The position numbers were made by a program, and so were the translations under genes. From a virus, in the IMG/VR virus record IMGVR_UViG_3300042465_009257, positions 62,001 to 126,000 of that record: a DNA stretch of 64,000 bases. One strand, given 5' to 3'. Below, piece after piece: positions 49,475 through 58,830 of this stretch. Each line of letters begins with the position of its first letter. Position 1 is the first letter of the stretch. Under the pieces are notes generated by a model that worked only from the letters and a program-made list of their open reading frames with translations, was not told the DNA's origin and did no database searches.

Positions 49475-51268
49475 TTAAAAAACCGGACCTGTAAAGAACT
49501 GGCGTGAAGTATTTACTGGGTTTGACGGATTGACCGGATCATAAGCTCCTCCACTAGGCGATCCGGCTACTGGTGTATAAGGTAAAGTGGTCGTCCATGC
49601 GTAGGCATTCCCACGGCTGTAGTGGGCAATACCAGCTAGTCCCTGAATCGTTGGCGACTGACCTTGACCAAATGCTCGGATATTTTTATTATACATTGCG
49701 TCACGAATCAGGAAAGTTACTCCACCGCTGCATTTCAGCCCGTTAATGTTTACGCGGTCTTTGACATTATACGGAACGGGATTAAGGGCAACTGTTGAGT
49801 ACGCTCTGCTAATTAAAACGCCAGTTCCGTAGCCAAAGTAACGTGTAGAATCATTAGTTGCATTGTATGTAATTGCATTTACCGCCGTTACTTCTGATTC
49901 ATTTGCAAAATCTACTCCAGAAAGTCCATCTTCATAATATAATGCGCCTCGTGCAGGGTCTTGCAGTTGCCAGATATTCAAACTCGTTAAACTAATATTA
50001 TTTCCGCCTGTGCTATTTTCTTCAACATGGATACCAACGACCGGACCTTCAATGTGAATATTTGAAACAGACATATTTCCTTGCGCCTTAATTCCGATCA
50101 GTGGATATGTAACAACCCATGCAGGTTCTGGGTCCGCAGGCGCAACATTCCAAGCTGAGCTGATTCTTTTTACCATGCTCATGTCGATTGTTCCAACATT
50201 GACACTCGCGTTATTGGTAGCATATGAAAAATAAATAGGTATCATATCACGAACAGTACGCCCGGTAATCCAGAAATTTTTAATACTTAGACCGTTGACA
50301 ACTGATGCTGGATAAGACCCTCCTGCGACCCTATGGGAGCAGAACCCAATTCCAAACCCAGTTGGATTTGAAATAACAACTTCATCAATAATTGAACATT
50401 CCTCGACATTTCCTTTAGAGGAAATCCCTGAGATTCGTTTATTAGTTAAACGGTAGGCAAACGAAGCGTAGTAACATTCAATTAAGACTCCCGTAACTTG
50501 ATTGCGATAAGTCGCTCCACCTCCAGGTCCTCCAATCCAAATAACTGCTCCGTGATTTGGCACATCCAGTGAAGGGTTATCCCAGACATCCGACTGAAGC
50601 CAAGTGTCTGCCACCCATTCAGATGTGGCAGTGATAGAAGTTTGCGCTGAGCCTGATCCTTTGATGTGAATGTATCCGCCATGGCAGTCGATTGGTCTCG
50701 CAACGTAGTAGATGCGTGGGCCAAGGCTGACGGTAGTCCCATGCCAATCAGGATATGTTAAACCAACGGCTCCGGCGCGGGTAGATGACTGAATCGCGCA
50801 GTTGATGGCAATGTCGTGACGGTCAGTTTGCAAGCCCCACCACTCAGGGTAGACTTCTGTTCTGCCGAACATTCCGACGATATCTCCTGCATCAAATCCG
50901 CTAAAGATCTGACTTCTATCGGCCAAGCACTGGCCAAAGAATTTCAAGGTAGATCCAGAGCCTTTTATTAATTTAAAAGTATTAAAATCAATTGTTTTTT
51001 CTACTGGAATTACTGTAGATCCAGCAGGAAGAGTAATATTTGCCCCAAGTCTAAGAGTTAAAGTTCCAGCTTCCGCTAAAGCGCTTGTTAATTGAGCTTG
51101 AGTAGTAATAAATCTTAAAGAGGAATCGGAATTAGTCTGTAACCAATTTTGCATTGCCGCCCGATCAGCCTTTGAATCTCCACTACTATCAATAAGATAA
51201 GTAAAGGCCGCACTACTAGGAGCGGTAGCTAAAGGTAAATCGCGAATTCTGTCTCCTGCTGTTGCCAT
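49475..51268 (-). CDS. tailspike with pectate-lyase-like beta-helix
   Basis: A 597-residue tailspike-like protein. The N-terminal 100 residues form a particle-binding part (RIRDLPLATAPSSAAFTYLI). RTEVYPEWWGLQTDRHDIAI is the VYPEWFGA...AI hallmark of phage pectate_lyase_3 domains, followed by IHIKGSGSAQTSITATSEW and repeated right-handed helix turns (SVSNIHIEGPVVGIHVEEN; NNISLTSLNIWQL). It may depolymerise a host capsule or exopolysaccharide. It is encoded after the probable tail tube gene, beyond a strong terminator. Confidence 0.75.
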   Translation of the reverse strand: MATAGDRIRDLPLATAPSSAAFTYLIDSSGDSKADRAAMQNWLQTNSDSSLRFITTQAQLTSALAEAGTLTLRLGANITLPAGSTVIPVEKTIDFNTFKLIKGSGSTLKFFGQCLADRSQIFSGFDAGDIVGMFGRTEVYPEWWGLQTDRHDIAINCAIQSSTRAGAVGLTYPDWHGTTVSLGPRIYYVARPIDCHGGYIHIKGSGSAQTSITATSEWVADTWLQSDVWDNPSLDVPNHGAVIWIGGPGGGATYRNQVTGVLIECYYASFAYRLTNKRISGISSKGNVEECSIIDEVVISNPTGFGIGFCSHRVAGGSYPASVVNGLSIKNFWITGRTVRDMIPIYFSYATNNASVNVGTIDMSMVKRISSAWNVAPADPEPAWVVTYPLIGIKAQGNMSVSNIHIEGPVVGIHVEENSTGGNNISLTSLNIWQLQDPARGALYYEDGLSGVDFANESEVTAVNAITYNATNDSTRYFGYGTGVLISRAYSTVALNPVPYNVKDRVNINGLKCSGGVTFLIRDAMYNKNIRAFGQGQSPTIQGLAGIAHYSRGNAYAWTTTLPYTPVAGSPSGGAYDPVNPSNPVNTSRQFFTGPVF

Positions 51269-51296
51269 AATGTTTATTACAATTCTTTTTTAAAAA

Positions 51297-51341
51297 ATGG
51301 AAAAAAATAAAGAGCCGCCCCGGAACTTTCCAGAGCGACTC
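51297..51341 (-). terminator. intrinsic terminator after the tail tube gene
   Basis: Minus-strand hairpin 51310-51341: AGAGTCGCTCTGGAA pairs with TTCCGGGGCGGCTCT (15 bp including G-T pairs, two-base loop). It is followed directly by TTATTTTTTT. This is the strongest rho-independent terminator I see in the window. It isolates the major tail protein gene from the tailspike gene. Confidence 0.85.
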
Positions 51342-51396
51342 TTCATAAACCTACTCAGAGAATTCCAAGGGGGTCCATAGGGAAATTTATCCCCTA

Positions 51397-52476
51397 TTAA
51401 GTGTTTGCGATACCAGACATAAACAATCCATTCAGAGAATCATTACCGCCACCGACAGTTCCTTGGAAGTTCATTGTTACCGTGGAAGCGTCCCCACCGA
51501 TAGAGAAATCATGAGCTTGGCTTTCGTAAGAGAGGTTTTTCAGGCGGAAAAGAGAGGCAACTGCGCCAGTTCCAGAACAGTTTGGACGACGGATGGTGAC
51601 ATCAACACTATAAGATCCGGTTTCACAAGCAAAAGTGGACAAACGCCCAGCCGTCATATCTTTTGCAAGGAATTCAACCGCAAAAGTTACAGGGATAACA
51701 TCAGCAATAATACTATCTTTACGATAGAAAGCGCCGAGACATTGCTGCTGCTGACGACCGAACTCAACTCCAATATCTACACTTTGCACGCAGGCATTGG
51801 CTAAATCGTAGAAAACCCCAGACGCGCCGGAAAGGTTGACGCTGATATCGCGGGGACGGAGAATTGGGTCGCGACCACCGAAAGCATTTCCAGAAGCGGT
51901 CGGTAGAGTAAATGTACCAGTGGCAATCGCTCCAGTATTTACGTTAATAGCGGGCAAACGCTCAGCACTAGAATCAACGTAGTATTCCGCGTCAACAGCC
52001 TCAAAAGACATGGAAACAGTAGGATAAGAGCCGACTGCCGCATTAAAATTATACGAAGAGATCGTAGCATTTCCGAAACCAATACAAGGAGTAGAGCCAG
52101 GAACTGCGCCGATAGCATCAATCCCATCCGAAGAAATCATCGCAAAAATGTTACGTTCATCTTTCGTTCCGTCAAGAAGATTTGAAAAAGCGCCGCTGAT
52201 AGTACTATCAGTGATAAATCCGAAGCTTTTCTCGTTATCGAAATTACTTAGGTAGTAAGATAGATCAAAAGTCACTACGGGAGCAGCAGGATCTTCGCGA
52301 CGATCAGCGGCACGTTTACCGAAGACCAGGATATCTTCCTTAGAGGTTGCGAAATTGTAACCAAAACTCTGAGTTCCGTAGATCTCTTTAATATTGGCGG
52401 TAGTATGTGTTCCAGTCGCAGGAGATGGGCCTGCGTAAAGGACAACGTTGGAAGAGGCGATTTTTTTGCGTGGCAT
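51397..52476 (-). CDS. putative major tail (tube) protein
   Basis: A 359-residue protein, probably the tail tube subunit. It is Ser/Ala/Asn-rich, beta-structured, with no signal peptide or coiled coil, and includes ATISSYNFNAAVGSYPTVSM, where the phrase that variants rise to full-length tube domains is typical (SYN...G..P.VS..FEA). It precedes chaperone and tape measure genes and is followed by a strong terminator, as expected for the most abundant tail protein. A major capsid or other abundant virion protein is less likely. Confidence 0.6.
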   Translation of the reverse strand: MPRKKIASSNVVLYAGPSPATGTHTTANIKEIYGTQSFGYNFATSKEDILVFGKRAADRREDPAAPVVTFDLSYYLSNFDNEKSFGFITDSTISGAFSNLLDGTKDERNIFAMISSDGIDAIGAVPGSTPCIGFGNATISSYNFNAAVGSYPTVSMSFEAVDAEYYVDSSAERLPAINVNTGAIATGTFTLPTASGNAFGGRDPILRPRDISVNLSGASGVFYDLANACVQSVDIGVEFGRQQQQCLGAFYRKDSIIADVIPVTFAVEFLAKDMTAGRLSTFACETGSYSVDVTIRRPNCSGTGAVASLFRLKNLSYESQAHDFSIGGDASTVTMNFQGTVGGGNDSLNGLFMSGIANT

Positions 52477-52551
52477 ACAGTAAAATTAGTTAATATTCTT
52501 TACAATCAGTCGGTTTTAAATGGAAATTTTAATTTTTGTTTTTTAATTAGC

Positions 52552-54168
52552 TTAAGGGGCCACTATTGGAGGTGCAGTTACAATGACTAAACGAGGGCGA
52601 ATAGAGGCAACAAGATTATTAGCTGAATTAAATTGTAATCCATCTCCACTACTTTCATCAGGCCCTTGAAGTAGCCAACCATTATTAGAAGATGGAGTCG
52701 TAACCCAGCCTTGTACGGTAGCTACATTTAGATTTATTGTGCAAAATCCAGTATAATTATCCAAGCCTTGCCCTACAGGAGTGGGACCATAAATTGTTTC
52801 AGGAGTACTTACAGCATCTACGTTATTAGCGCTGATTCCATTTACAAGGGTATCCCAAGTATCTGTAGCTACCCATGGAATTAAGATCTTATGCATTACG
52901 AAGCCAAGCCCTTCAGTTCCGATAAGTATTTCCAGATAAGCCTGGATTACTATTTGATCTGTAGGTATAGATGATAAATCAAACTGAATAAATGCTTGTC
53001 TTGTTCTAGAGACAGTTGGATAAGCCGAATAATCCCAGTCAACCACCAAAGTTGTTGATGTTCCATTCGCAGTAGTAGGAAGACTTGAATCTAAATACGT
53101 ATCAACATTTCCCGTGTAAGATGATACCCCTTGTTGAAAACTATAAGTAGTAGGTGCTCCCAATGAACGATCAAAGCGAAAAAGTGGATAATTCGTACTA
53201 GTCCCGCCGTGTGTTGTAACGTATTCAGAACAGGTATAATAATATAAACCAGATGAGTCAAAGCAGATTGCTTCCCCCTGAGGTTCTGCGTTGGTTTGAA
53301 CAGCTTTAAAACCACTTGCTTTTATTCCTGTCGCGCATGGCATTTGAGTTGGCGCAGTCGCCAAAGCATCATAAACGGTTTGAGTTGATGGATTGCGGGA
53401 AAAACGAGAGACTTTATCGTAAGAGCGAACTAGAATTTCGGTTCCATTTGGGGAAATACAGCCCCCGGTCGCATACCCATCATTACCAGAAGGTGTGGTG
53501 GAAAGTGTATTAAAAGTAGCATCTGCCGAAAGTTCCCCCATGTAAGTCAGCGTTTGAGTTCCGGTGTAACTCGCGGCCCATGACAATTTATAACATAAAG
53601 TTGGTGTAATTCTCTTTGTAATAATAAAAAGATCTCCAGTAAGAGGGTCTATAATCGCCGCCTCAACATCTTTATGCGTAGGAATATTCCCTCCTGGAAA
53701 GGCACAGACGATTTCTTCCCAATCAGTTCCGCTGGCTAAAGTCCCATCACTTCCTGTGACAACTGGCTCTTTTATCCGAAATACTTTAAATGTAGCCCTG
53801 GCATTGGCATTATCACCAGTATCCAGTAAATATACATAAGCGATGCCGCCGCGCCGAACTGAGCCGCATTCTTCTACGTCAGAAACACTCGCTCCAGTAA
53901 GAACCCACTTTCCTGCATTGGCGGCAGTGGCGCGATTAATGGCGATAATATGAGGATTTGCGCCGTCCTCAATTGCCCAAATATAATTCTTATTTTCTTG
54001 ACGTTGAGCAGTAGCTAATCCAGAAAGTTCAACATAAGCAATCGGTAAATTGCCAACCTTGACTGGGCCATAAAACCACCCTTTTTTACTCTGCTGTGAA
54101 GCAGCAGGATGCCCTGATAAGCTGACAACCGATAAGAGTAAAAAAATAATAAATAGAATACGATTCAT
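52552..54168 (-). CDS. secreted-type protein with propeller-like and DNRLRE-like domains
   Basis: A 538-residue protein with a signal peptide (Asn-Arg then ILFIIFLLLSVVSLSG, likely cleavage near ASQQ). Residues 50-330 look like a beta-propeller (LSGLATAQRQENKNYIWAIE; AYVYLLDTGDN; AAIIDPLTGDLFIITKR; GYATGGCISPNGTEILV). The C-terminus fits the DNRLRE adhesion domain (DTYLDSSLPTT, RQAFIQFDLSSIP, AYLEILIG). Lack of usual fibre features suggests a decorating adhesin or an exported host-surface protein. The 2-nt gap to the upstream gene shows coupling. Confidence 0.65.
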   Translation of the reverse strand: MNRILFIIFLLLSVVSLSGHPAASQQSKKGWFYGPVKVGNLPIAYVELSGLATAQRQENKNYIWAIEDGANPHIIAINRATAANAGKWVLTGASVSDVEECGSVRRGGIAYVYLLDTGDNANARATFKVFRIKEPVVTGSDGTLASGTDWEEIVCAFPGGNIPTHKDVEAAIIDPLTGDLFIITKRITPTLCYKLSWAASYTGTQTLTYMGELSADATFNTLSTTPSGNDGYATGGCISPNGTEILVRSYDKVSRFSRNPSTQTVYDALATAPTQMPCATGIKASGFKAVQTNAEPQGEAICFDSSGLYYYTCSEYVTTHGGTSTNYPLFRFDRSLGAPTTYSFQQGVSSYTGNVDTYLDSSLPTTANGTSTTLVVDWDYSAYPTVSRTRQAFIQFDLSSIPTDQIVIQAYLEILIGTEGLGFVMHKILIPWVATDTWDTLVNGISANNVDAVSTPETIYGPTPVGQGLDNYTGFCTINLNVATVQGWVTTPSSNNGWLLQGPDESSGDGLQFNSANNLVASIRPRLVIVTAPPIVAP

Positions 54169-54169
54169 A

Positions 54170-55909
54170 TTATTGCAGATTTCCAGAGATTACAACGGCA
54201 TTGGTGGCGTAGCTCATTATATCTACGACAGCGAATTGACCTTGGGTGGAGAGAAGAGTTCCGAAACTATTAATGGTCGCCGAAGCTCCTGGCGCGAGAG
54301 TAACAACGCCCGCTCCCCCTTGAACGATTTTGCAGGTAAAGTTCGCGGCGAGACCACTTGGAACAGTAAGAGTAATAGCTGAAGCATTTGTAAGAGTCAC
54401 AACCTTATCTTTATCAGAAGCTTGAAGAGTATAAGTAGTTCCTGTTTGGGCATTAATACCCCCAAGTGTAGCCCATTGTGGAGCAGTTGCCCCAGCATTA
54501 ACTTGCAAAACTTGTCCAGCTGTTCCAATTGCAAGCCGAGTCGCTGTGTCGGAACCAGTCCCATAGGCAAGATCTCCAGCTACATTCCATAATACATCAG
54601 TAGCCATATTCCCGCCTGAGGAAGGAGTCTGCCATGTTGCAGTTGTCCCACTTGTTGCCATTAGAACTTGACCATTAGTTGGAGCGGTTGCGGCTGATAC
54701 GCTTACAGTGGTGGTCGCAGATCTTAAAGCATTAGAAGTTCCAGCTGTAAATCCATTAGCAGTTCCGCTAATATTCGTTCCAACCAAAGTAGAAGGAGTT
54801 CCTAAATTAGGATTTATTAGGGTTGGCGAATCATTCATGACAACGAATCCCGTTCCTGTTTCATTAGAAATTACTCCTGCAAATTGGGCCGAGGTTGTGG
54901 CGGCAAATTGACTAAGGGGATTAGTAGTTAAAGCGTTTCCTGATGTAGCAGGATTTTGCCAACTTGCGACGCTTGAACTTGTGGCCGTTAAAATTTGACC
55001 AGCACTAGGAGCAGCAGAGGCCGATACACTGACAGTCGTAGTAGCAGACTTTAATGCATTGGAAACGCCAGAAGTAAGATTAGCAGCAGTTCCACTAATG
55101 TTTGTTCCGACTAAAGTGGAAGGAGTTCCTAAATTTGGAGCAATCAGAGTAGGATTATTGTTCATAACAACAAAACCAATTCCCGTTTCATCTGAAATCG
55201 CATTGGCAAAATTTCCACTGCTAGGAGTTCCCAAAAAGGTGGCAACTGCTGGCCCTAAACCGCTTACACCAGTACTGATTGGCAAGCCCGTCGCATTCGT
55301 TAAAGTCACGCTGGTCGGAGTTCCTAAAATTGGAGTTACTAAAGTTGGGGAGGTATTATAAACTAAAAGATTAGTTCCTGTTTCATTTGACATAACTCCG
55401 GCGAGTTGGGCGGAAGTCGTTGCCGCAAACTGGCTGAGAGGATTTTCCGTTAAAGCATTCCCTGATCCAACCGAAACAGTTGCCCCGTTAATTCTAGCTT
55501 TTAAAGCATTTGCGGTAGAATCATACCATAAATCACCGTTGACAAGAGTTGATGGATCAGAGGCTACCGCGCCGACATTAATGCCCGCCACTGTAGCACC
55601 AGGATTAAAACTAATGCGGACATTATCAAGCCAAGTCGCCGCGCCATTGACGGTCAAAGACGCGAAAGTCCCCGCGCCTGGAGTCACTGCCCCGATTGCG
55701 CCGGGTGCCCCCATCATTGTAGAAAGCAACGTACTATAATAGAGATTTTGGGTGGCATTGGTTCCAGAGTCCCAAAATAGAAAGGCATCCCCGGCGGCGG
55801 GGGTAGAATTAGTTGGGTAATCAGTTCCAGACCCTTGTTTCTTCCACGCGCCAAAAGAGGAGGTCGTAAGAGCCAGGACTAAAATCAGAGAGAGATAGAT
55901 TTTATTCAT
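54170..55909 (-). CDS. tail fibre-like repeat protein with signal peptide
   Basis: A 579-residue fibre-type protein with an apparent signal peptide (MNKIYLSLILVLALTTSSFG then AWKKQG). The body has three copies of a repeat of about 90 residues (FAATTSAQLAGVMSNETG / GIGFVVMNNNPTLIAPNLGT / PSTLVGTNISGTA) as in trimeric phage fibres. The C-terminus is a small beta domain (TYTLQASDKDKVVTLTNAS). A signal peptide is not expected for a virion protein assembled in the cytoplasm. Confidence 0.7.
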   Translation of the reverse strand: MNKIYLSLILVLALTTSSFGAWKKQGSGTDYPTNSTPAAGDAFLFWDSGTNATQNLYYSTLLSTMMGAPGAIGAVTPGAGTFASLTVNGAATWLDNVRISFNPGATVAGINVGAVASDPSTLVNGDLWYDSTANALKARINGATVSVGSGNALTENPLSQFAATTSAQLAGVMSNETGTNLLVYNTSPTLVTPILGTPTSVTLTNATGLPISTGVSGLGPAVATFLGTPSSGNFANAISDETGIGFVVMNNNPTLIAPNLGTPSTLVGTNISGTAANLTSGVSNALKSATTTVSVSASAAPSAGQILTATSSSVASWQNPATSGNALTTNPLSQFAATTSAQFAGVISNETGTGFVVMNDSPTLINPNLGTPSTLVGTNISGTANGFTAGTSNALRSATTTVSVSAATAPTNGQVLMATSGTTATWQTPSSGGNMATDVLWNVAGDLAYGTGSDTATRLAIGTAGQVLQVNAGATAPQWATLGGINAQTGTTYTLQASDKDKVVTLTNASAITLTVPSGLAANFTCKIVQGGAGVVTLAPGASATINSFGTLLSTQGQFAVVDIMSYATNAVVISGNLQ

Positions 55910-55930
55910 TTTTAAATTATTTAAATAATA

Positions 55931-57433
55931 TTATGCTAGAGTGAGGGAGACGGATCTGACTACGCCATCAGAGCCTTTCAGTCTGAGAGTTAATGAGGTA
56001 TTACTAGTTGCCTCGACAACAAGGTCACCGTTGCTAGCTGGAATTACAGATGCCAAGGGCTGCTGTACGAAAGTTCCATTATTTGTAATTTTAACCGTTT
56101 TACCATTTGCGTTCGCTTCAAGTAAATTATCGCATGTAACACTAGTTGAATTAAGAACAATTCCTTTATGACCATTTGGAACTGAAACCCCCACCTCAGT
56201 AGAGCCAAGGGCGGCTCCAGCAACCATTATTTTAGCTACAGAAAATGTACATACACTTGATATATTATTAGAATCTAACATTCTTAAAACAGTAGTGCCG
56301 CCTAATATAAAATCAATCCCACGATTATCAGCGTAAGATCCGCCTTTCTCCGTCCCAATCCTTAGAATATTACTTGTCCAGCCAAATGTCGCCCGGTCAA
56401 AATTGGTGGCTGGGGTGGCGTCAGTAGAATTATAAACGCGGAATGTTTGAGCGTTACCAATATTACGCTGGGCTAGAGTTCCGGTTGCATCTCGAAATAA
56501 AAATAAATCGTTGCCGCCGTTGTAATTATTATTTACGTTATTCCACCCAATACGAGCGGTACTAATTAAGCTAATACCGTTATAGTTCCCAGTTGGATGG
56601 TAAATATTATTTCCAATTAATGCCCCATCTGCCCCAGCGATATAAACATTACCGCCTCCATGGGCAGAAATTCCCGCCCCTCCACCGCAATAGATTAATC
56701 CTGATTTATTTACAGTAAACTTACTTATCCCACCAACTTGCAAATCTATCAAATTTGATGAAATATTCGACGCCGTATCAGTCACATTCAACTTCACACT
56801 TGTAAACAACTGCTGAATCGTCCCCCCGGAAACCCAGGTAGCCGTAGTAGCATTTGCATAAGAAACTGAAGTCGTAGTAGAAGCAGTCACCACAAAAGTC
56901 CCGTTATATCCAGCTGGATTGATACTCGCGACGACAATAGTAGATCCAACCACTATCGCGGCACTTTGCGCGGCAAAAGTAATAGTCGCAATCGAACCCG
57001 TGCCGCTTGCGCCCGTGACGGTGATATTACTATTCCAAGTTTCGGCGATGTCGAGTTTGGCCGTTGGCGCGGGATTACCGATACCAATTTTATTATCATT
57101 AACAACCAAAGCATTACTTCCGTAAGTCCCCATTGTAATTTTGTCCGTAAAATTAGATTCAACTTCAACAATAGGCAGGCCCGCCGCGTCATTGACGGAA
57201 AATACAACCCCAGTCACACTATCGGACACGCCGAATAATCTGCCGTAAGAGCCGTCAACAGTAAATCTATCCAAGAAGCTTTCCCCGGTAGTGTAGCTGC
57301 TTATATTCAAGCCGCCAGCATTATCGTAAGACAATCGCGGCGCGGCGGAAAGGGGGGAAATTCCGCTGAAATTCGGCGATTGTGAATCGAAAATAATAGC
57401 GCCTGAAGCGGGAATCATTAATATATTTGCCAT
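55931..57433 (-). CDS. tail fibre-like protein, 500 aa
   Basis: A 500-residue Gly/Ser/Thr/Asn-rich beta-structured protein. Residues about 125-245 (KLDIAETWNSNITVTGASGT, INPAGYNGTFVVTASTTTSV, VKLNVTDTASNISSNLIDL) are nearly the same as a segment in the giant fibre gene 59564-63328. LAQRNIGNAQTFRVYN and LRIGTEKGG match its other repeats. No signal peptide. It is probably a fibre or accessory adhesin. Confidence 0.65.
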   Translation of the reverse strand: MANILMIPASGAIIFDSQSPNFSGISPLSAAPRLSYDNAGGLNISSYTTGESFLDRFTVDGSYGRLFGVSDSVTGVVFSVNDAAGLPIVEVESNFTDKITMGTYGSNALVVNDNKIGIGNPAPTAKLDIAETWNSNITVTGASGTGSIATITFAAQSAAIVVGSTIVVASINPAGYNGTFVVTASTTTSVSYANATTATWVSGGTIQQLFTSVKLNVTDTASNISSNLIDLQVGGISKFTVNKSGLIYCGGGAGISAHGGGNVYIAGADGALIGNNIYHPTGNYNGISLISTARIGWNNVNNNYNGGNDLFLFRDATGTLAQRNIGNAQTFRVYNSTDATPATNFDRATFGWTSNILRIGTEKGGSYADNRGIDFILGGTTVLRMLDSNNISSVCTFSVAKIMVAGAALGSTEVGVSVPNGHKGIVLNSTSVTCDNLLEANANGKTVKITNNGTFVQQPLASVIPASNGDLVVEATSNTSLTLRLKGSDGVVRSVSLTLA

Positions 57434-57451
57434 TTTAATTATTTATTAGTT

Positions 57452-58138
57452 TTAGAGTAATCCAAATCTGGATTTAGTCGCGTTAAAATTTTGTTTGATT
57501 TCTTGAGGAGATAAGGCTCTGTTGTAAATAGATGTTTGAGCAATATTACCTTTCCAAAAACTATTGCCAGCAACACTTCCATTTCCAATCCATGGACCAT
57601 CAGGAAATCCCGCAGATGATCCAGCAGATGATTGAGATAATAATACTGAATTTACATATATTTTAGCGGCTCCATCATAAACTGCGACTGCATTATACCA
57701 AGTATTGATTAAAGGCGCATTATTATTATTATTTGTTTGTATAGCTGGACCTAAATATAAATTAAATCCATTTGCGCCATTATTTCCGACATTAATTCCA
57801 AAAAAAGAACCAATGCCACCTCCAACGTAAACCTTAGGACATGCTATCATTGGAAAATTTCCAGCGCCAGAAATAAGATAGACCCAAGAAGATATAGTAA
57901 AAAAACTATTAGATGTGATAATAGATGACGTATCTACATAATCATTTGTCCCATCAAAAACTATATTTCCACCATTAGCGCCACTAAATGTGGAACCATT
58001 AATTAATGTCCCATTATTCCCATTCCCGCTCCGATCAAACCAAGTCGCGCCGCTGCCAGGATAACTTTTCTTATCCGCCGCGTCTAAACATAATACCAAA
58101 CCATTTGTCACAATATCAGGACTGGCGCTAGAACTCAT
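57452..58138 (-). CDS. LamG/ConA-like lectin domain protein, copy 3
   Basis: A 228-residue protein made of one LamG-type jelly roll. The N-terminal module VTNGLVLCLDAADKKSYPGS, DRSGNGNNGTL and FDGTNDYVD is followed by SSWVYL, YDGAAKIYVNSVLLS and IYNRALSPQEIKQNFNATK. Such domains bind glycans and occur in phage adhesins. It is third of three tandem paralogues and overlaps the previous one by ATGA. Confidence 0.8.
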   Translation of the reverse strand: MSSSASPDIVTNGLVLCLDAADKKSYPGSGATWFDRSGNGNNGTLINGSTFSGANGGNIVFDGTNDYVDTSSIITSNSFFTISSWVYLISGAGNFPMIACPKVYVGGGIGSFFGINVGNNGANGFNLYLGPAIQTNNNNNAPLINTWYNAVAVYDGAAKIYVNSVLLSQSSAGSSAGFPDGPWIGNGSVAGNSFWKGNIAQTSIYNRALSPQEIKQNFNATKSRFGLL

Positions 58139-58830
58139 ATTCCATACCTCCCTCTTGTGGCGTTGAAGTTTTGGAGGATTTCTTGTGCTGTGAGCGCTCT
58201 ATTGTATATTTTAACGCCACCAATGCTACCACCAAATCCTGAACCTCCAGAACGAGAGCCTATAAGTAAAGGTTGAGTGTGGCCCGTTGGTCCATTTAAA
58301 ATAGAGGAATTGGTGTTTCTTAAAATGCCATTAACATAAATTTTAGCCGTAGTTACCGTTCGATCATAAGTTCCTACTACATGATACCAGTTTCCATCAT
58401 TAGTAACAATTCCAGTAACTACCCAATTATCACTATTAGGTTGTAACATAAAAACTAATTGACCAGGTATTCCAGGTGATCCTAGCGAACTACTAAAAAT
58501 TTGAAGTTGATAGTGACTGTTAATACTAGATTTCTCTATTAATACAGTGTTAAGAGGTGTCGTATATTTTACCCATGTCTCTAAACTAATAGTATTTACT
58601 AAATTTATATTATCGCTATTAGGTACTGTTACATAATCTGTTCCATCAAAACTCAAAGAACCTCCATTGCCACTATTAAATGTTGGGGTACTTACTAATG
58701 TTCCATTATTCCCATTCCCGCTCCGATCAGTCCAAAGCGTTCCAGTCCCAGGATAACTCTTCTTATCGGCGGCGTCTAAACACAAGACCAGCCCATTAGT
58801 TACAATTTTAGGAGAGTGACTTAAGCTCAT
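58135..58830 (-). CDS. LamG/ConA-like lectin domain protein, copy 2
   Basis: A 231-residue LamG-type protein with the same layout as its two neighbours: IVTNGLVLCLDAADKKSYPG, DRSGNGNNGTLV, FDGTDYVTVPN, LETWVKY, YDRTVTTAKIYVNGILRN and IYNRALTAQEILQNFNATRG. The first 30 and last 20 residues are highly conserved among the three; the middle, where ligand binding would lie, varies. Overlaps by ATGA on both sides. Confidence 0.8.
   Translation of the reverse strand: MSLSHSPKIVTNGLVLCLDAADKKSYPGTGTLWTDRSGNGNNGTLVSTPTFNSGNGGSLSFDGTDYVTVPNSDNINLVNTISLETWVKYTTPLNTVLIEKSSINSHYQLQIFSSSLGSPGIPGQLVFMLQPNSDNWVVTGIVTNDGNWYHVVGTYDRTVTTAKIYVNGILRNTNSSILNGPTGHTQPLLIGSRSGGSGFGGSIGGVKIYNRALTAQEILQNFNATRGRYGI

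Noticed and set aside
17177-51382. 14-nt identical sequence GGGGGTCCATAGGG at 17177-17190 and 51369-51382, both near gene ends
   Set aside because: A 14-nt match between two places is expected by chance several times in a window this size, and neither copy has flanking similarity.
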